DNA of 64,000 bases, taken from NCBI RefSeq assembly GCF_002419965.1, contig NZ_DIHC01000004.1, positions 1-64,000 of the forward strand, written 5' to 3'. Source of the DNA: Pseudomonas sp. UBA5706 (GTDB taxonomy: Bacteria; Pseudomonadota; Gammaproteobacteria; Pseudomonadales; Pseudomonadaceae). Numbering within the stretch: the stretch's first letter is position 1; the number at the start of each line of letters is the position of its first letter. Shown here one piece after another: positions 52,798-61,784 of this stretch. The translations under genes were made by a program, and so were the position numbers. A model generated the notes under the pieces. It was given only the letters and a program-made list of their open reading frames with translations, searched no databases and was not told the origin of the DNA.

Positions 52798-53196
52798 CTA
52801 TTCGGGCTGCGCCGACAAATGCTCGTGACACGCCAGCCAGCGACGACCGTCGTGACGAAAGACGATGGTTTCCCGCTCCCTGAATTGACTTTCTTCGGTG
52901 CCGAATCGCACGCGGGTGGCGACATCGTGCATGAAGATCGCCACATCGCCCTGCAGGCTGATGTGGACGTTGCTTGACTGGCAGTCGAGCACGGCAAACC
53001 CGTCCGCCTGCCAGCCTGCCCACACATCGCGATAAGCGGCGCGGGACAACAGCGGGGTGGGTAGGGTGTAGAACAGGAACGTGGCGTCGTCACTGAACGC
53101 CGCGAAATAGGCGTCGGTGTCGTTGCTGGCGAACGCGGTGATCAACTGGTTGGCGGCTTGCTGGACGTGTTCGATGAGGTGCGCAGTGGAAGTCAT
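52798..53196 (-). CDS. SnoaL/NTF2-like protein
   Basis: The 132-residue protein has the NTF2-like cone fold pattern: QLITAFASNDTDAYFAAFSDDATFLFYTLPT, then VHISLQGDVAIFMHDVATRVRF and RERETIVFRHDGRRWLACHEHLS. Such proteins bind small molecules or act as small enzymes. It lies before the NCS1 permease on the same strand and could act on the same compound. Confidence 0.85.
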   Translation of the reverse strand: MTSTAHLIEHVQQAANQLITAFASNDTDAYFAAFSDDATFLFYTLPTPLLSRAAYRDVWAGWQADGFAVLDCQSSNVHISLQGDVAIFMHDVATRVRFGTEESQFRERETIVFRHDGRRWLACHEHLSAQPE

Positions 53197-53638
53197 GGCC
53201 GTCTCGTTGTTGTGATTCTGGCGATGGGGCTCGACTTTAAGCAGCTCTTACATCTCTTAACATCGTTGCCGGCAAATACTTAGTTCAGGAATTTCGGAAG
53301 TAAGGGCGGGGAGCTTGCGATGAAATGAGCGTGGCAAACAGCCCACGATGGAGCGTTTGCTTGCGATAAAGATAGGAGAATCCTCGCTCTTTTGCATTTG
53401 CTGGCATGGCGCGGTGGAACCGGGCGCTGGACTGGGGCCTGACCCGCAAGGTCCGGACACGACGTCGTAGTGACGCTGACCTTGCTTTCGCGGACCGCAC
53501 GTGAACCACTCGGCGCTGGCCGTTTCAGTCGACCCCTGATCCGCATCGCAGGTGCCCTCGAACACTCTTTCCCGAACCTTCCCCGTATGGCGCAAAGCGT
53601 CTGTCAGGGGAAGGAGCTTTCAGCGCAGCAGTGCAGGT
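53197..53638. other. Intergenic region without recognised genes
   Basis: No credible gene is seen in 442 bases. Frames on both strands lack ribosome sites and resemble no family. The right end abuts the XRE gene stop. Confidence 0.45.
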
Positions 53639-54118
53639 TCAGTGGGTTTCGAGACCGGCTTTCTGCACCTTTGCCAGGGCCAGTGCCACGAACGTGTCGG
53701 CGTCGCCCTGGAGAACCCGCAGATGATCCTCGACGTGGTCAGCGTCATTCTGCTGCTCCTTGGAGTCGATCAAGCGTGTGACTTCACACAGCGCGCTGGC
53801 GGTGACCCAAAGGCTCTGGCGCAATTGACCGATGATTTTCACCACGCTTTCAGCGCTGTCGTGATCCTCCTCCAGCCGGTCCATCGACGGCAGTATTGGC
53901 ATTTCCATCCGTTTGCTTGAGTCGCTACCTGTCACCACGTGACCGATATCGACGCCAACCGCCGCCACTCGATGTAGATAATCTGCTCGCGGCAGCCGTT
54001 GCCCGCTCTCGTAATGACCTTGAGCATTAGCCTCAACCCCCCCAATGGCACCAAGGGCACTCTGGGTGAGTTTCAGGCGTTTCCTTTCTTGTTTCAGGCG
54101 TTTGCCAATACCGTTCAT
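53639..54118 (-). CDS. XRE family regulator with helical C-terminal domain
   Basis: The 159-residue protein has an N-terminal XRE helix-turn-helix (about residues 4-62: MNGIGKRLKQERKRLKLTQS, then GHYESGQRLPRADYLHRV). A helical part of about 85 residues of unknown role follows. The ATG at 54118 follows an AGGAG site. The upstream DNA is AT-rich, suggesting acquired origin. Target unknown. Confidence 0.8.
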   Translation of the reverse strand: MNGIGKRLKQERKRLKLTQSALGAIGGVEANAQGHYESGQRLPRADYLHRVAAVGVDIGHVVTGSDSSKRMEMPILPSMDRLEEDHDSAESVVKIIGQLRQSLWVTASALCEVTRLIDSKEQQNDADHVEDHLRVLQGDADTFVALALAKVQKAGLETH

Positions 54119-54639
54119 CAACCTACTCCTGCGAAATTCGCGCCCCTGCTTAGACAGGACGCGTAATGGGGGCTGGAATACGGGCTGGGTGATCTACTTT
54201 TTTAGAACAAGCCTCGTACTGAGCTGCCACGCCGATTGAGCACAGCAACGGGTAGACAGTAGCTGTTCGTTTGACTGGATGGGCAGCTTTCCGATGGTCT
54301 GTGACAATCCTTCGAAACGGACTACAAAAAACGGCAATAAATCATTCGTTTGGATTTGTAGAATATTCATATGGGTGTGGAAAGGTGAGGCGCAAAGAGG
54401 GTCTGTGGTGACCCCGCAGTTCGCTCAGTGGACGCGGGCAAGCTTGAATGGAGCAAAACCGGTAACCAACAACCGTGCGCAGCCCAAATACAGGACGATG
54501 GTCGCGATGACCATGAACGCCAACTGACAGCGCAGGAGCCAGCTCTTGCCTGGTGGCTTTTCAGGTAAGATTTTGCCTTATGGGCAAGCAGCGATGATGA
54601 CGCTGCCTGAATCGGCACATTGACGGGGCACAGGTGGTG
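54119..54639. other. AT-rich intergenic region
   Basis: No convincing gene in 521 bases. The left part is AT-rich and should hold the XRE promoter. Near 54425-54560 a minus-strand frame without a good start encodes one hydrophobic segment, too weak to call. Confidence 0.4.
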
Positions 54640-55170
54640 ATGGAACGGATCAAGCTTCGCAAGCTGCAACTCGATGATATCGATGATGAGTATGTTTCCT
54701 GGTTCGATAACGCCGACGGACACCTGAGTTATTTTACCGGCAGTGGCAGAACGTTCTCTCGCGGCGTCATTGTTGATGATTTCCATACCTCCGTCGAAAC
54801 CGGCCAGTGGGTCTACTACCTGATAGAAAGCGCTTCCGGAGAAAAAATAGGCAACGTCAAAATTGGTCCGATGGATCCGCGCAACAAAACATCCGACCTG
54901 GTGTGCATGGTCGGTAACCGCAAGTTCCTCGGCAAGGGCATCGCCAAGGCTGCCATATCGATGGCCAACCAGATTGCCTTTCGAGATTACGATATCAGGC
55001 GGCTTCAGGGCGGCATGTACTCGGGGAACATTCCCTCGATAAAAGCTTACACCGGTGCCGGTTGGTTCGTAGAGGCCACTATGAAGGGGTTCTATCTCGT
55101 CGATGGGCAGCCCCAGGACCGAGTTTGCGTTGCGTGCCTGAATCCAAAGTATTTCCCCGAGGATGCTTAG
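54640..55170 (+). CDS. GNAT family acetyltransferase (RimJ/RimL-like)
   Basis: The 176-residue protein matches RimL-type GNAT enzymes: MERIKLRKLQLDDIDDEYVSWFDN, then IGNVKIGPMDPRNKTSDLVCMVGNRKFLGKGIAKAAISM, then LQGGMYSGNIPSIKAYTGAGWFVEA. It transfers acetyl from acetyl-CoA, perhaps in sugar modification or protein N-terminal acetylation. The ATG at 54640 is preferred to GTG 54634/54637. It stands alone. Confidence 0.88.
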   Translation: MERIKLRKLQLDDIDDEYVSWFDNADGHLSYFTGSGRTFSRGVIVDDFHTSVETGQWVYYLIESASGEKIGNVKIGPMDPRNKTSDLVCMVGNRKFLGKGIAKAAISMANQIAFRDYDIRRLQGGMYSGNIPSIKAYTGAGWFVEATMKGFYLVDGQPQDRVCVACLNPKYFPEDA

Positions 55171-55266
55171 GCGTCGTGAGCGCAAGGAGGTAAGCAGGGG
55201 CGTTTGGTGCGAGAGCGCCATATGCCGCTATCGCCCAGGCAAGCGCTGGTGAACCTGGCGAGCATG

Positions 55267-55304
55267 AAAAAGCCCCGGCTCTCGCAAGGAAAGTCGGGGC
55301 TTTA
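55267..55304 (-). terminator. Terminator of the tRNA-Ser gene
   Basis: Arms AGCCCCG and CGGGGCT flank a 17-base loop; the minus strand continues TTTTTCATG. Confidence 0.75.
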
Positions 55305-55318
55305 ACGTACATCGAATT

Positions 55319-55408
55319 TGGCGGTGAAGGAGAGATTCGAACTCTCGATACAGTTTCCTGTATACACACTTTCCAGGCGTGCTCCTTAAGCCACTCGGAC
55401 ACTTCACC
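55319..55408 (-). tRNA. tRNA-Ser (anticodon GGA)
   Basis: On the minus strand the acceptor arms GGTGAAG and CTTCACC pair, with an encoded CCA end. The anticodon loop reads CTGGAAA (anticodon GGA, serine), a long variable arm of class II type (TATACAGGAAACTGTATC) follows, and the T loop is GTTCGAATC. The length is 90 bases. The conserved G and box sequences of serine tRNAs are present. It reads UCC and UCU. Confidence 0.95.
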
Positions 55409-55658
55409 GTATCTCTTCAGACGTTCAGTCTGTCGAGGCGCGCTAATGTAGTCGAAAGTTCTGACGAAGGCAAAACTTTTTTTCAGAATTTTCATGCGCT
55501 TAAGCAAAAATGCGCAAGGCGCTGACTTCACTGCGAAGGTCGGGGCTTCGTCTGGAGCAGACAAGCCTGCCAATCAGGCGCCAGAGCAGGCGCTGATGGT
55601 CAAGCCGAACAGGGTCGGTATGCCCCTGCAAAGAACTTTTTGTCACAACGAGAGAACC

Positions 55659-56222
55659 ATGGAACTACACCGCAAGGCCGCGCTGGTCATCATCGACATG
55701 CAGCAAGGCATCCATCATCCAAAACTGGGGCGGCGCAACAATCCCCAGGCCGAGCAGCGAATGCTGGCTTTACTTGGCGCCTGGCGCGAGACCGGGCGTA
55801 CGGTAATCCATGTACGGCACTTTTCCCGCTCGCCGGATTCGGTGTTCTGGCCCAGGCAGCCTGGTGTGGAATTTCAGCCGGCGTTTCTGCCATGGGACGG
55901 GGAAGGGGAGTTGCACAAGCAGGTGCCGGATGCGTTCTGCCATTCGGCGCTGGAAGGCTGGCTGCGCGCGGACGGGATCGATCAGGTGGTGGTCGTGGGT
56001 GTGGTGACCAACAATTCAGTCGAATCCACGGCGCGTGCGGGGGGCAACCTGGGATTCGAAGTCATCGTGCCCCACGACGCCTGTTATACCTTCGACGGCG
56101 CGGATTTTTTTGGCCTACCGCGCAGTGCCGAAGAGATTCATGCCATGTCGCTGGCGAACCTGCACGGTGAATATGCCCGTGTGGTGGCGACCGAAGATAT
56201 TTTGCAGAGCCTTACCCGGTGA
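55659..56222 (+). CDS. Isochorismatase-like protein without catalytic cysteine (second copy)
   Basis: The 187-residue protein has the fold landmarks Asp13 (ALVIIDMQQGIHH) and Lys87 (ELHKQVPDAF). The loop is GVVTNNSVESTARAGGNLGF, where Ser120 sits at the usual Cys position. The TNNSVE loop occurs in other bacterial proteins I recall, so this is a natural subgroup. It may hydrolyse amides differently or act non-catalytically. The ATG at 55659 is preferred over the frame start at 55494. It is a different subgroup from the copy at 22858. Confidence 0.88.
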   Translation: MELHRKAALVIIDMQQGIHHPKLGRRNNPQAEQRMLALLGAWRETGRTVIHVRHFSRSPDSVFWPRQPGVEFQPAFLPWDGEGELHKQVPDAFCHSALEGWLRADGIDQVVVVGVVTNNSVESTARAGGNLGFEVIVPHDACYTFDGADFFGLPRSAEEIHAMSLANLHGEYARVVATEDILQSLTR

Positions 56223-56313
56223 CCGGCCAATGCAATAGCCGCTCGGCTTGCCCGTGGCGGCGGTCTTGATAACGCTGCCGCGGGTCAGCCGGACGGCCCG
56301 GGGAAACCTATCT

Positions 56314-58251
56314 TTACAGGCGGAACCGGGCCATCTGGGCTGCGAGGTGCTCTGCCTGTTCCGACAGTTTCCGGCAATCCTGCAGACAGGCTTTGACGTC
56401 GCTGGCCGTGGATTGCGCCAGGTCGGCAATGCCTTGCACGTTACGGTTGATCTCCTCGGTCACGGTGCTCTGCTCTTCGGTGGCGGCGGCTACCTGATGA
56501 TTGCGGTCGGTAAGCTGCTCGACATGCCCGGCGATCGCATCCAGCGAATTGCCGGTGCGCCGGCTGGCTTCAACGCCGGTACCCGTGGCCGCCTGACCGG
56601 CACGCATTGAGGTGACGGCCTGATCGGCGCCGCTTTTCAGCTCGCCCATCATCTGCTGGATTTCCGCGGTGGCGCTCTGGGTGCGGCCGGCCAGGGTGCG
56701 CACCTCATCGGCGACCACCGCAAACCCACGTCCCATCTCGCCCGCGCGCGCCGCTTCGATGGCTGCGTTCAGGGCCAGCAGGTTGGTCTGCTCGGAGATG
56801 CTGCGAATCACGCTGAGCACCTGATCAATGGTGGAAATCTGCGTGGCGAGGTTTTCCACAGCGCCCGCTGCGGTGCCGACGCCGTCGGACATGCTTTGGA
56901 TATGGTCGATGGATTCGCCCACGACCTTCTTGGCAGACACTGCCTCCTGGTGAGTGCTGCGCGACACGTCGGCAGCTGCACCAGCGTTGCGGGCGATTTC
57001 CTGCACCGTCAGGCCCATTTCGTGGACAGCCGTGGCGACCATGTCGGTCATCTGTTGTTGCTTGAGCGCACGACTTGAGGTGCTGTCGACCACCCGTGCG
57101 ACATCCACAACGCTGTGACGCAATTGTTCACTGGTCTTGAGCGCGTCGCCGATCAACAGGCGCAGGCTTTCGATGAAACGGTTGAAACCACGGGCCAGGT
57201 CGCCTAGCTCGTTGGCGCGGCTGTCATCCAGGCGACGCGTCAGGTCGCCCTGGCCACCGCCGATATCCACCAGCGCCGTGGTCACTTGCCGGATCGGTCG
57301 GACGATCCCGCGCGCGATCCAGGCGACGAAACCCAGGAAGCACAGCACCACTGCAAGGCTGATCGCCGAAATGGTCGCCAAGGCCTGCTTCGCCGTGCCA
57401 TAGACCTCCGCCAGCGGCACCTCGCTGACCAATGTCCAGCCCAGCGACGCCACCGGCTTGGCCACGGCCACATATGCAAGGCCGTTACGCTCGAACTCCA
57501 GCGCCTGCCCATCACCGCTATGGCTTAACAAGGTGCCAGCAGCGGATTCGCCGACAAGTTGGGCCAGCGATTGGCGATCATTGAAGTCCGCGTTCGGATG
57601 AACCTTGATCTTGCCGTCGGGACTGACCAGGTACACCTGGCCGTCCTTGCCGAAATGGAAGTCGCGGACCATTTGCGACAGCGCAGTCATGCCAAAGCCC
57701 AGGCCCGCCACGCCAACCACGCTGCCGTTGTGTTCGATGCGCTGATTAATGAACAGCGTCGGCACCTTGGTGGTGGCATCGATGTCGATATCCAGCGAAC
57801 GCTGCTTGTGGCTGTCCAGAAAACCGTAGAACCAAGCGTTTTCCGCCGGGCCGCGTTGCAGTGTGCGGTCTGCACCTTTGTTCGTGATGTAGTGGCCACT
57901 GTCCGTGGCGACAATGAAGGTGGTCAGCGCGTTGTGCTGTTCCTTGATGCTTGCCAGATAGCGGATGAATGATGGCTGTTGCGTCGGATCTTCGCCGCTG
58001 GCCAGCCAGTCGGAGACCAGCGTGTTGCCGGCAATGTCGCCCGCGGCTGTCAGAGGCGCTGCCAGCAGGCGTTCGAGGTCGTTGCGGATGGCTTCGACGC
58101 TGGCTGGCATGGCTTGTTGCAGCAGATACCGGTCAGTCAGTTTGTTGAGCGCATAGGCGTAGATACCGATGACGATCAGGCTGCTGATCACCAGCGCAGC
58201 GCCCATGCTCAGTGTCAGTTGCCACTGAATACTTCTTCGCCAGACAGGCAT
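56314..58251 (-). CDS. Methyl-accepting chemotaxis protein, dCache_1 type
   Basis: The 645-residue receptor has two membrane helices (about 13-36 and 282-305) around a 245-residue double-Cache sensor with WFYGFLDSHKQRSLDIDID, VAGLGFGMTALSQM and VYLVSPDGKIKVHPNADF. HAMP and the signalling hairpin (AAIEAARAGEMGRGFAVVADEVRTLAGR) follow. Similar receptors bind amino acids or organic acids. The ATG at 58251 was chosen; the open frame reaches 58281. Confidence 0.9.
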   Translation of the reverse strand: MPVWRRSIQWQLTLSMGAALVISSLIVIGIYAYALNKLTDRYLLQQAMPASVEAIRNDLERLLAAPLTAAGDIAGNTLVSDWLASGEDPTQQPSFIRYLASIKEQHNALTTFIVATDSGHYITNKGADRTLQRGPAENAWFYGFLDSHKQRSLDIDIDATTKVPTLFINQRIEHNGSVVGVAGLGFGMTALSQMVRDFHFGKDGQVYLVSPDGKIKVHPNADFNDRQSLAQLVGESAAGTLLSHSGDGQALEFERNGLAYVAVAKPVASLGWTLVSEVPLAEVYGTAKQALATISAISLAVVLCFLGFVAWIARGIVRPIRQVTTALVDIGGGQGDLTRRLDDSRANELGDLARGFNRFIESLRLLIGDALKTSEQLRHSVVDVARVVDSTSSRALKQQQMTDMVATAVHEMGLTVQEIARNAGAAADVSRSTHQEAVSAKKVVGESIDHIQSMSDGVGTAAGAVENLATQISTIDQVLSVIRSISEQTNLLALNAAIEAARAGEMGRGFAVVADEVRTLAGRTQSATAEIQQMMGELKSGADQAVTSMRAGQAATGTGVEASRRTGNSLDAIAGHVEQLTDRNHQVAAATEEQSTVTEEINRNVQGIADLAQSTASDVKACLQDCRKLSEQAEHLAAQMARFRL

Positions 58252-58684
58252 AGAAAAAACTCCGCAAATGCAAGCGCACAACCACGATGGAACAGTGCCG
58301 CTGATACGCCCGGAGCAATAAGCGGGCCAGGAAGTTGATCATGTAGTCAGGTCGTGCGAGGCCGCCGTGCAAGCGTCACGAAACAAGGGTCAGCTGCGCC
58401 GGCCAATAATAAAGACGCTGTTAGGGTACTCAGGCTGTGTACAACATTGGACGTTTTTGGAGCGACTTTTGAGAGATGCGCAAAAAAATGGCGAATGGCG
58501 CTGGTGTTTGCCTTGGGCCTGCCATTCGGCTGACGCATACCGGTGAGCGCAAAATCCCATGGTGTACGACCTCTTGCTCAGGAGAGGCGGCATCTTTGGA
58601 AGCCTTGGGGGCTGAGAGTCAGCTGTGAGCAAGCTCGCGCCTTTTGCTCAGGTTCTTCGGCGCGAGGTGCGTTAGCGTCCGAGC

Positions 58685-60130
58685 CTAAGCGTGCTGCACG
58701 CCGGCGCGTTTGAGCAGCTTTTTGCAGCGTGCGGACAGGTGCACCACCCGCAGGTGTTTACCCGCCTTTTGATACCGCTCGCGCAGTGTTTTCAGCGCGG
58801 CAATCGCTGAATAATCGACGAAGCGCAGGTGCTGGCAGTCCAGGGTTACGTGTTCAGGGTCGTCCTGATAGTCGAACTGGTCCAGAAAGGGAGTGGCGGA
58901 GGCAAAGAACAAGGTGCCGTGCAGGTGATAGCGCTTGCTGCCGTCCGCTTCGAGATGGCTATCGGCGTACAGCTCGCGCGCCTGCTGCCAGGCGAAATTC
59001 AGCGCAGCGATGAGGATGCCGAACAGCACTGCGATCGCCAGATCCGTCAGCACCGTGACCACGGTCACGGCGATGATGGTCAGCACGTCATTCAACGGCA
59101 CCTTGCGCAGCACCCGCAACGAAGCCCAGGCGAAAGTCTGCTGCGCCACCACGAACATGACGCCGACCAGCGCCGCCAGCGGAATGCGCTCGATCAGCGG
59201 TGACAGGAACAGCACGAACATCAGAATCATGACCCCGGCCACGGTACCCGACAGTCGCCCTCGGCCACCGGAGCTGAGGTTGATCACTGTCTGCCCGATC
59301 ATCGCGCAACCGCCCATGCCGCCGCACACACCTGAGGCAATGTTGGCCATGCCCAACGCCACGCATTCGCGATCCGGATAGCCACGGCTTTCGGTGATTT
59401 CGTCGGTCAGGTTAAGGGTCAGCAGGGTTTCCAGCAGGCCGACCAGGGCCATCAGAATGGCGTAGGGCGCGATGATCCGCAGTGTGTCCATGTTCCACGG
59501 CACGTCCGGCAGAACAACGTTCGGCAGGCCGCCCGCGATATGGGCCATGTCGCCGAGGGTGCGGGTCGGCAGGTCGAAACCGTAGACCAGCGCGCCGACA
59601 CTCAGGATCGCGACCAGAGCAGGCGGAACCGAGCGGGTCAGGCGTGGCAGCAGGTAGACCACGGCCATGGTCAGCGCCACCAGACCGAGCATCAGGTACA
59701 ACGGCGTGCCGCTGAGCCAGCGCTCGCCGTTCTTGAAGTGTTCCAGCTGTGCCATGGCAATGACGATCGCCAGGCCGTTAACGAAGCCAAGCATCACCGG
59801 GTAGGGCACCATGCGCACCAGCTTGCCCAGGCGCAGCAGACCGAACGCGATCATCACCAGCCCGCCCAGCAGCACCGTCGCCAGCAGGTATTGCACGCCG
59901 TGTTGCACCACCAGCGCGACGATGACCACCGCCATCGAGCCCGCCGCCCCCGACACCATGCCCGGCCGGCCGCCGAACAGCGCGGTCAGTGTGCAGATGA
60001 TGAACGCGCCGTACAGACCCATCAGCGGGTTGAGGTGTGCAACGAGGGCGAAGGCGATGCACTCCGGCACAAGTGCGAAAGAGGTGGTGAGGCCGGCAAG
60101 AACATCGGCGCGTAGGCGAGCGGGTTTCAT
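58685..60130 (-). CDS. SulP family anion transporter with STAS domain
   Basis: The 481-residue protein has about 11-12 membrane segments, starting MKPARLRADVLAGLTTSFALVPE. SulP signatures include LGMANIASGVCGGMGGCAMIGQT and LSGTVAGVMILMF. The cytoplasmic STAS domain (about residues 385-475) contains HVTLDCQHLRFVDYSAIAALKTL. It likely moves sulfate, bicarbonate or a dicarboxylate. The ATG at 60130 is preferred; the frame upstream is not conserved. Confidence 0.9.
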   Translation of the reverse strand: MKPARLRADVLAGLTTSFALVPECIAFALVAHLNPLMGLYGAFIICTLTALFGGRPGMVSGAAGSMAVVIVALVVQHGVQYLLATVLLGGLVMIAFGLLRLGKLVRMVPYPVMLGFVNGLAIVIAMAQLEHFKNGERWLSGTPLYLMLGLVALTMAVVYLLPRLTRSVPPALVAILSVGALVYGFDLPTRTLGDMAHIAGGLPNVVLPDVPWNMDTLRIIAPYAILMALVGLLETLLTLNLTDEITESRGYPDRECVALGMANIASGVCGGMGGCAMIGQTVINLSSGGRGRLSGTVAGVMILMFVLFLSPLIERIPLAALVGVMFVVAQQTFAWASLRVLRKVPLNDVLTIIAVTVVTVLTDLAIAVLFGILIAALNFAWQQARELYADSHLEADGSKRYHLHGTLFFASATPFLDQFDYQDDPEHVTLDCQHLRFVDYSAIAALKTLRERYQKAGKHLRVVHLSARCKKLLKRAGVQHA

Positions 60131-60563
60131 CGAGTACCTGAGGAAGGGAGCATGCAAAAGGTGGGATGTTACGGAATGTAAGGCGTGAGGTCGATATCGG
60201 GGCGGTCGTGAAGTTGTCTTCTGCCCGGAGAGCGTAGGGGGGGCGGGAGGCGCGCTTCTGCCTGGTAGAGCGAGGTGCCTGGCTTTGCTGGCGCTTCGCG
60301 CCAGATCGCGAGCAAGCTTGCTCCCACGCCCTTCGGGCAGAAACGGAGGTGATGTGTGCCGTCTTCGTGGCAGAGGCGGAGGCGATGTCTGTGATGCGCA
60401 AGCCGTTTGTGGTGCGCGATTTCTGGGGCAGAATCGAGCAGTCCCGGTGTGTCGGCGCTTGCAGGGGGCTAGCGCAGTCAGCACGCGTGTAAAAGAAATT
60501 ATCTCAGTGTCCAGTCAACTGCGATTGTGTAAGGATGCTTGGCTTGAACGAACACTGCCGATC
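60131..60563. other. Divergent intergenic region with REP-like unit
   Basis: No gene is supported in 433 bases. A repeat unit near 60291-60330 (TTCGCGCCAGATCGC followed by AGCAAGCTTGCTCCCAC) resembles a Pseudomonas REP element and the unit at 7748. Promoters of the SulP gene and the MFS gene should lie here. Confidence 0.45.
60291..60330. repeat. REP-like element
   Basis: GCGCTTCGCGCC forms a small palindrome, and GAGCAAGCTTGCTC a second one. TTCGCGCCAGATCGC recurs at 7748. Such paired small palindromes are typical of Pseudomonas REPs. Confidence 0.6.
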
Positions 60564-61784
60564 ATGAAGGACAGAACACCGATGCTCGCCGCGCTCAGAC
60601 ACTACCCCGCTTCAGTCAACCTCTTGCTGGCTTCATCACTGTTTCTGACGCTGGGCCGGGCGATTACCTTGCCTTATCTGGTGATTTATCTGTCATCGAA
60701 CTTCATGCTGGGTATCAGCGACATCGGCTTGATCGTGGGCAGCGCATTGATCGTCGGCTCGCTGCTGAGCCTGTATGGCGGATACCTCACTGACAAACTG
60801 TCCAGCTACAAACTGATCCTGTGCTTTACCGGCTTTTTCGTCGCAGGCTTCGTCGGCATGTGCCTGACCGGCAAGTTGTGGCTGTTTTTCCTGTTTCTGG
60901 TGTCGTTCAACTTCGCGTATTCGGTCACCGACATCGTGGTCAAGGCCGCGTTCGGCAAGCTGTTGCCCGTGGCCGAACAGAGCAAGGTGTTCTCGGTGCG
61001 CTACACCCTGATCAACATCGGCTATGCGGTCGGGCCATTTATTGGTGCGGGCCTGGCGCATTGGAACATGAAGCTGCCGTTCCTGATGTCGGCGGCACTT
61101 GGGCTGGGCTTTTTCGTGATCTATGCAATGTACGGCGACCGCAAACTCAGTTCCGCAGACCCGGCCAACGTGCCGGTGTCGTTCCTTGCCGTGGGGCGGA
61201 TTCTGCTCAAGGATTATCGGTTGGTGTGCTTCACGGTCGGTGGCGTGCTTAGCGCGGTGGTGTTCGGCCAGTTCACGGCTTACATCTCGCAGTACCTGGT
61301 GACCACCAGCACCCCGGAGTTTACCTACCAGGTCATCAGTTCGGTGGTCGCCGTCAACGCTGCAGTGGTGATCTGCCTGCAATATTTGGTCGGCAAGCAC
61401 ATCAACCATCACTACCTGAATCAGTGGCTGACGGCCGGTTTCAGTCTTTTCCTGATGGGCGTCGTCGGGTTTGCGCTGTCGACCACCGTGCTGCATTGGG
61501 CCTTGGCGGTTGCGATATTTACCTTGGGCGAGATCATCGTATTTCCTGCCGAATACATGTTCATCGACCGTATCGCCCCGACTCACTTGCGCGGCATGTA
61601 TTACGGCGCGCAGAACCTGTCCAACCTCGGTGGTGCACTGGGTCCGGTGCTGTGCGGTTTTGCCCTGGCCACACAGTCAGCACACTTCATGTTCTACATG
61701 CTGGCGGCCTTCATCGTGGGCGGCGGCTGTTTCTACCTGCTGGGCGCCTCGTACTCCAAACGTCACGATGAGGTCGCGCAATGA
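60564..61784 (+). CDS. MFS transporter (DHA1-like, MdtH type)
   Basis: The 406-residue permease has 12 membrane segments: LLLASSLFLTLGRAITLPYLVIYLSS, the MFS loop GGYLTDKLSSYK, and FSVRYTLINIGYAVGPFIGAGLA resembling MdtH/drug exporters. The start is ATG 60564 or 60582. It overlaps zapE by four bases (ATGA), so both are one operon. Substrate unknown. Confidence 0.88.
   Translation: MKDRTPMLAALRHYPASVNLLLASSLFLTLGRAITLPYLVIYLSSNFMLGISDIGLIVGSALIVGSLLSLYGGYLTDKLSSYKLILCFTGFFVAGFVGMCLTGKLWLFFLFLVSFNFAYSVTDIVVKAAFGKLLPVAEQSKVFSVRYTLINIGYAVGPFIGAGLAHWNMKLPFLMSAALGLGFFVIYAMYGDRKLSSADPANVPVSFLAVGRILLKDYRLVCFTVGGVLSAVVFGQFTAYISQYLVTTSTPEFTYQVISSVVAVNAAVVICLQYLVGKHINHHYLNQWLTAGFSLFLMGVVGFALSTTVLHWALAVAIFTLGEIIVFPAEYMFIDRIAPTHLRGMYYGAQNLSNLGGALGPVLCGFALATQSAHFMFYMLAAFIVGGGCFYLLGASYSKRHDEVAQ

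Noticed and set aside
54425..54560. Minus-strand hydrophobic frame (about 30-40 residues) between XRE and GNAT genes
   Set aside because: It has a single hydrophobic segment but no acceptable start codon with a ribosome site, and it cannot be distinguished from chance or a gene remnant.
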